This document shows positions 61,620-64,000 of a stretch of 64,000 nucleotides of DNA, piece by piece. Source of the DNA: Phyllobacterium pellucidum (lineage in GTDB: Bacteria > Pseudomonadota > Alphaproteobacteria > Rhizobiales > Rhizobiaceae); contig NZ_JABUMX010000004.1 in NCBI RefSeq assembly GCF_013327855.1, positions 310,001 through 374,000 on the forward strand, given 5' to 3'. The notes below the pieces were generated by a model, which had not been told where the DNA came from, made no database searches, and worked only from the letters and a program-made list of their open reading frames with translations. How positions within the stretch are numbered: position 1 is the stretch's first letter; each line of letters starts with the position of its first letter. Position numbers and translations under genes: made by a program.

Positions 61620-62700
61620 GACCAACTCTAAATCTCCGTTCAAGAAAGCGGCTGTAGGCGCCCATGATGGCGCTGAAAACGAGGTAGACAAAAGCCGCAA
61701 ACACATAACCTTCGAGCACGGCAATACCCTGCCACTGAGGATCGCGCATCGCTGCGCGTACCGTGTCGAGGAAATCGAGAAGCCCGACGATCGTCACGAG
61801 CGTCGTATCCTGGAAAAAGCCGATGAACAGCGAGACAAGCGGCGGAATGACGATCTTCAGGGCTTGCGGGAGAACGATAAGGCGCATCGTCTGCCAGTAA
61901 TGCAGGCCCATTGCCGAGGCAGCCTCGACCTGCCCCTTGGGCAGTGCCTGCAATCCGCCGCGAACGACTTCAGCGATATAGGCGGCGGCAAAGAGAATGA
62001 TTGCGACCTGCGCCCGCAACAGATTGTCGATGTTGACGCCAGTCGGCAGGAAGAGCGGCAGCATGACCGAAGCCATGAACAGAATGCTGATCAACGGGAC
62101 GCCGCGGACGAGCTCAATGAAGACAACGGCAAGGACACGGATGGCCGGCAGGTTTGACGCGCGCGCAAGCGCCAGCAGCACGCCGAGCGGGAAGGCGCAG
62201 ACGAGACCGACGGCGGACAACATGAACGAAAGCGGAAGGCCGCCCCATTTGGACGTGGGCACATAGACAAGGCCGCCAAATCCACCGAGCATAAGCCAGA
62301 AAATGACGATGCACGCCGCGGCACCGAGGACGAGGAGCCGGCGCCCCCAGAACATCGGGATCATGGCGATGCCGCATGTGCCGAAGAACATCAGCAGGGC
62401 AAGAAGCGGCCGCCACTGTTCTTCGAAGGGGTAGAAGCCGAACAACATGAAGCGCATCTTGGCAACGAGGAAGGGCCAGCATGCCCCGCCCTGCTGCTGG
62501 CAAACAGCAGGCGCTCCCGTAAAGACAGCATCTACCAACAGCCAGGCGATGACATGCTTCAGTGCCCAGGCGATGATGAGGATGCAGCCGACGGTAATAG
62601 CGCCATTGACCGGCGTGCCGAAATAGGGCTTGAGCCTGCTCTTCAGGGAGAGCGAGGGCCGATAGCGCTGAACGGAGATGGAGACGTCTTCTGCGGTCAT
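61612..62700 (-). CDS. Amino-acid ABC transporter permease (AapM-like)
   Basis: 362 residues, an extended HAAT permease: N-terminal spans (ITVGCILIIAWALKHVIAWL), a periplasmic loop with QQQGGACWPFL and a C-terminal transporter core with FIELVRGVPLISILF and the EAA loop GQVEAASAMGLHYWQTM. AapM is half of the general L-amino-acid transporter of rhizobia. GTG/ATG alternatives exist, and ATG 62700 is adjacent to the previous stop. Confidence 0.88.
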   Translation of the reverse strand: MTAEDVSISVQRYRPSLSLKSRLKPYFGTPVNGAITVGCILIIAWALKHVIAWLLVDAVFTGAPAVCQQQGGACWPFLVAKMRFMLFGFYPFEEQWRPLLALLMFFGTCGIAMIPMFWGRRLLVLGAAACIVIFWLMLGGFGGLVYVPTSKWGGLPLSFMLSAVGLVCAFPLGVLLALARASNLPAIRVLAVVFIELVRGVPLISILFMASVMLPLFLPTGVNIDNLLRAQVAIILFAAAYIAEVVRGGLQALPKGQVEAASAMGLHYWQTMRLIVLPQALKIVIPPLVSLFIGFFQDTTLVTIVGLLDFLDTVRAAMRDPQWQGIAVLEGYVFAAFVYLVFSAIMGAYSRFLERRFRVGHD

Positions 62701-62701
62701 G

Positions 62702-63889
62702 TCACCTCTCCCGCAATGCGACGCGCGCATTGTACCAGTTCATGAACAGCGAGATGGTGATCGAGAGGCTGAGATAGACCAGCATGAACAGGGCGATCGG
62801 CTCTATTGCCTGCCCGGTCTGGTTCATTGTGGTGTTGGAAACCATTACCACGTCGGGATAGCCGATGGCTATCGCCAGCGACGAGTTCTTGAAGACGTTG
62901 AGATAGGCGCTCGTCATTGGTGGAATGATGACCCGCAGGGCCTGGGGCAATATGACCAGCCGCATGATACGCGAGGATCTGAGCCCGAGCGCGGCCGCGG
63001 CTTCACGCTGGCCCTTGCGGATCGAAAGGATGCCGCTGCGGACGATCTCGGCAACGTTGGCCGATGCGCTGAGGGCGAGCCCGACGAAGAGAGCGACAAA
63101 CTCGGGCGTTAGCTGCGCACCACCAGCTAGGCGAAAGCGGCCGAGTTCCGGCAGGCTGAGATCGAGCTCGGGACGCAGGATAAGCCAGGCGACAAGCGGT
63201 GGAATGGCAATGATTGCGCTGATGAGCGGCCAGTTGGACTGGTCGGTCCCACTTTCAATACGCCGCAGCCGAAGGTGGCGCGCATAGAGGTAGGCCAATC
63301 CGCAACCAAACAGGAATGCCGCTGCGATCATCGTGTGATCGTTGCTCCAGGCGATGGATGGAACTGCGAGGCCGCTATTGCTGAGAAAGACGAACGGCAG
63401 AAGCTGCAAGGCCTCGCGGACCGGCGGAAGGATCGTGACGATGACCGCATAGCAGAGAAACAGCAACAATAGCAGCGGGACGTTGCGCAGAGCCTCGACA
63501 TAGAGGAGCATCAGACGGGCGAATAAAGGGTTGGACGAGAGCCGGCCAATCCCCACCAGAGTGCCTATGATCGTGGCGGCAACCGATGCGAGGATAGAGA
63601 CGCGTATCGTGTTGAGGATGCCGACAAGCAGCGCCTTCGCATAGCTGTCGGATGGCTGATAGTCGATCGGTGATTGACTGATGACGAATCCAGCCTCACG
63701 CCAGAGATAGGAAAAGCCCGTGGCGATGCTTTGCCGTGCAAGGTTTTCCGAAACGTTATTGAAGAGATAGAGGCCCGCGGCAACGACGCTGGCGACGCAC
63801 AAGCATTGATAAAGAATGCCCCGCGTCCGCTTATCGCGGAAATTCAAGCGGAACGGTGCCTGCGCGACACGCATCGAAGCCCCCAGCAT
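62702..63889 (-). CDS. Amino-acid ABC transporter permease (AapQ-like)
   Basis: 395 residues with the AapQ layout: FLFNN-like YLFNNVSENLARQSIATGF, the long periplasmic insertion, YVEALRNVPLLLLLFLCY and the EAA loop GQREAAAALGLRSSRIM. It pairs with the downstream AapM-like protein. Starts at 63889 or 63874 (MRVAQAPF) are possible. A hairpin separates it from the binding-protein gene. Confidence 0.88.
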   Translation of the reverse strand: MLGASMRVAQAPFRLNFRDKRTRGILYQCLCVASVVAAGLYLFNNVSENLARQSIATGFSYLWREAGFVISQSPIDYQPSDSYAKALLVGILNTIRVSILASVAATIIGTLVGIGRLSSNPLFARLMLLYVEALRNVPLLLLLFLCYAVIVTILPPVREALQLLPFVFLSNSGLAVPSIAWSNDHTMIAAAFLFGCGLAYLYARHLRLRRIESGTDQSNWPLISAIIAIPPLVAWLILRPELDLSLPELGRFRLAGGAQLTPEFVALFVGLALSASANVAEIVRSGILSIRKGQREAAAALGLRSSRIMRLVILPQALRVIIPPMTSAYLNVFKNSSLAIAIGYPDVVMVSNTTMNQTGQAIEPIALFMLVYLSLSITISLFMNWYNARVALRER

Positions 63890-63910
63890 GCAAGATCCGA
63901 TTGAAATGGA

Positions 63911-63943
63911 TGAGCCGATGCGGAGATTTATCCCGCACCGGCT
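63911..63943 (-). repeat. Hairpin between binding-protein and permease genes
   Basis: GAGCCGATGCGG (63911-63922) and CCGCACCGGCTC (63932-63943) form a 12-pair stem with one mismatch. No T tract follows. A typical attenuator or stabilising hairpin after a solute-binding protein gene. Confidence 0.6.
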
Positions 63944-63952
63944 CGCGTTAGC

Positions 63953-64000
63953 TCAGCGGAACGGCGCCGCGTAAAGCAGGCCGCCATTGGTCCATTGATT
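63953..64000 (-). CDS. Amino-acid ABC transporter substrate-binding protein (AapJ-like), C-terminal fragment
   Basis: The minus strand from the window edge reads QWTNGGLLYAAPFR and stops at 63953-63955. AapJ-type binding proteins end in a W.GGL.YA.P.R pattern, and the gene precedes AapQ- and AapM-like genes as expected. Only about 15 residues are visible. Confidence 0.7.
   Translation of the reverse strand, partial: NQWTNGGLLYAAPFR

Overview
The window is chromosomal-type DNA from an alphaproteobacterium of the Hyphomicrobiales, most likely Rhizobiaceae or Phyllobacteriaceae. The indications are an Omp2b/RopA-type porin, an Aap-type amino-acid ABC operon, a Sinorhizobium-like ehu/eut ectoine locus, ChrR-type anti-sigma control and many EcfG-type (GGAAC) promoters. 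The species cannot be fixed from the sequence alone.

Layout. 1-2.9 kb: end of an MBL-fold hydrolase, surE and a Na/Pi-cotransporter-like protein. 2.9-12.2 kb: accessory stretch with an integrase relic, an L,D-transpeptidase, an SDR relic, a MocR regulator divergent from DUF1127 and TauE/SafE genes, a broken isochorismatase-like gene, an exported epoxide hydrolase and a dapA paralogue. 12.5-18.3 kb (minus strand): a large Orn/Lys/Arg-type decarboxylase, an AspT-type antiporter and a porin, possibly a decarboxylation/antiport module. 18.9-19.35 kb: IS5-family transposase relic. 19.35-31.9 kb: complete-looking ectoine/hydroxyectoine uptake and catabolism locus (asnC, doeC, doeD, enuR, eutB, eutC, doeA, doeB, ehuBCDA) that lacks eutA. 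31.9-36.5 kb: gene-poor, lower-GC stretch of small proteins, a frameshifted DUF4142 gene and alaE, beginning at a tRNA-3'-end-like scar. 36.5-40.7 kb: three-subunit molybdenum hydroxylase (PaoABC-like) with an overlapping rifampin ADP-ribosyltransferase gene (arr). 40.9-47.3 kb: RpoE-ChrR (singlet-oxygen type) locus with photolyase, DUF1365, FAD oxidoreductase, lipoprotein hydrolase and DUF2177 genes. 47.4-56.4 kb: DNA glycosylase, two Crp/Fnr regulators and many small stress-type proteins. 56.4-60.1 kb: LigD and a second ATP-dependent ligase. 60.2-64 kb: amidohydrolase and two permeases of an Aap-type transporter, running off the window into the binding protein.

Two sigma-factor regulons can be read from the DNA. 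Three promoters share TGATCC/AGATCC-N16-CGTAT(A/T). Two lie back to back between the FAD-oxidoreductase operon and the rpoE-like gene, and the third precedes the DUF2177 gene. Eleven sites of the form GGAAC-N18-TT lie upstream of small stress-type genes, most of them 52-60 bp from the start codon, suggesting an EcfG/RpoE2 general-stress regulon concentrated at 48-56 kb with an outpost at 33.9-34.6 kb. The ectoine locus carries a 12-6-12 inverted repeat before eutB and another overlapping the enuR start, both candidate operators.

I saw no CRISPR array, intact rRNA or tRNA gene, prophage or intact mobile element, and no convincing wholly new system. The most interesting content is the regulatory architecture and unusual gene pairings.
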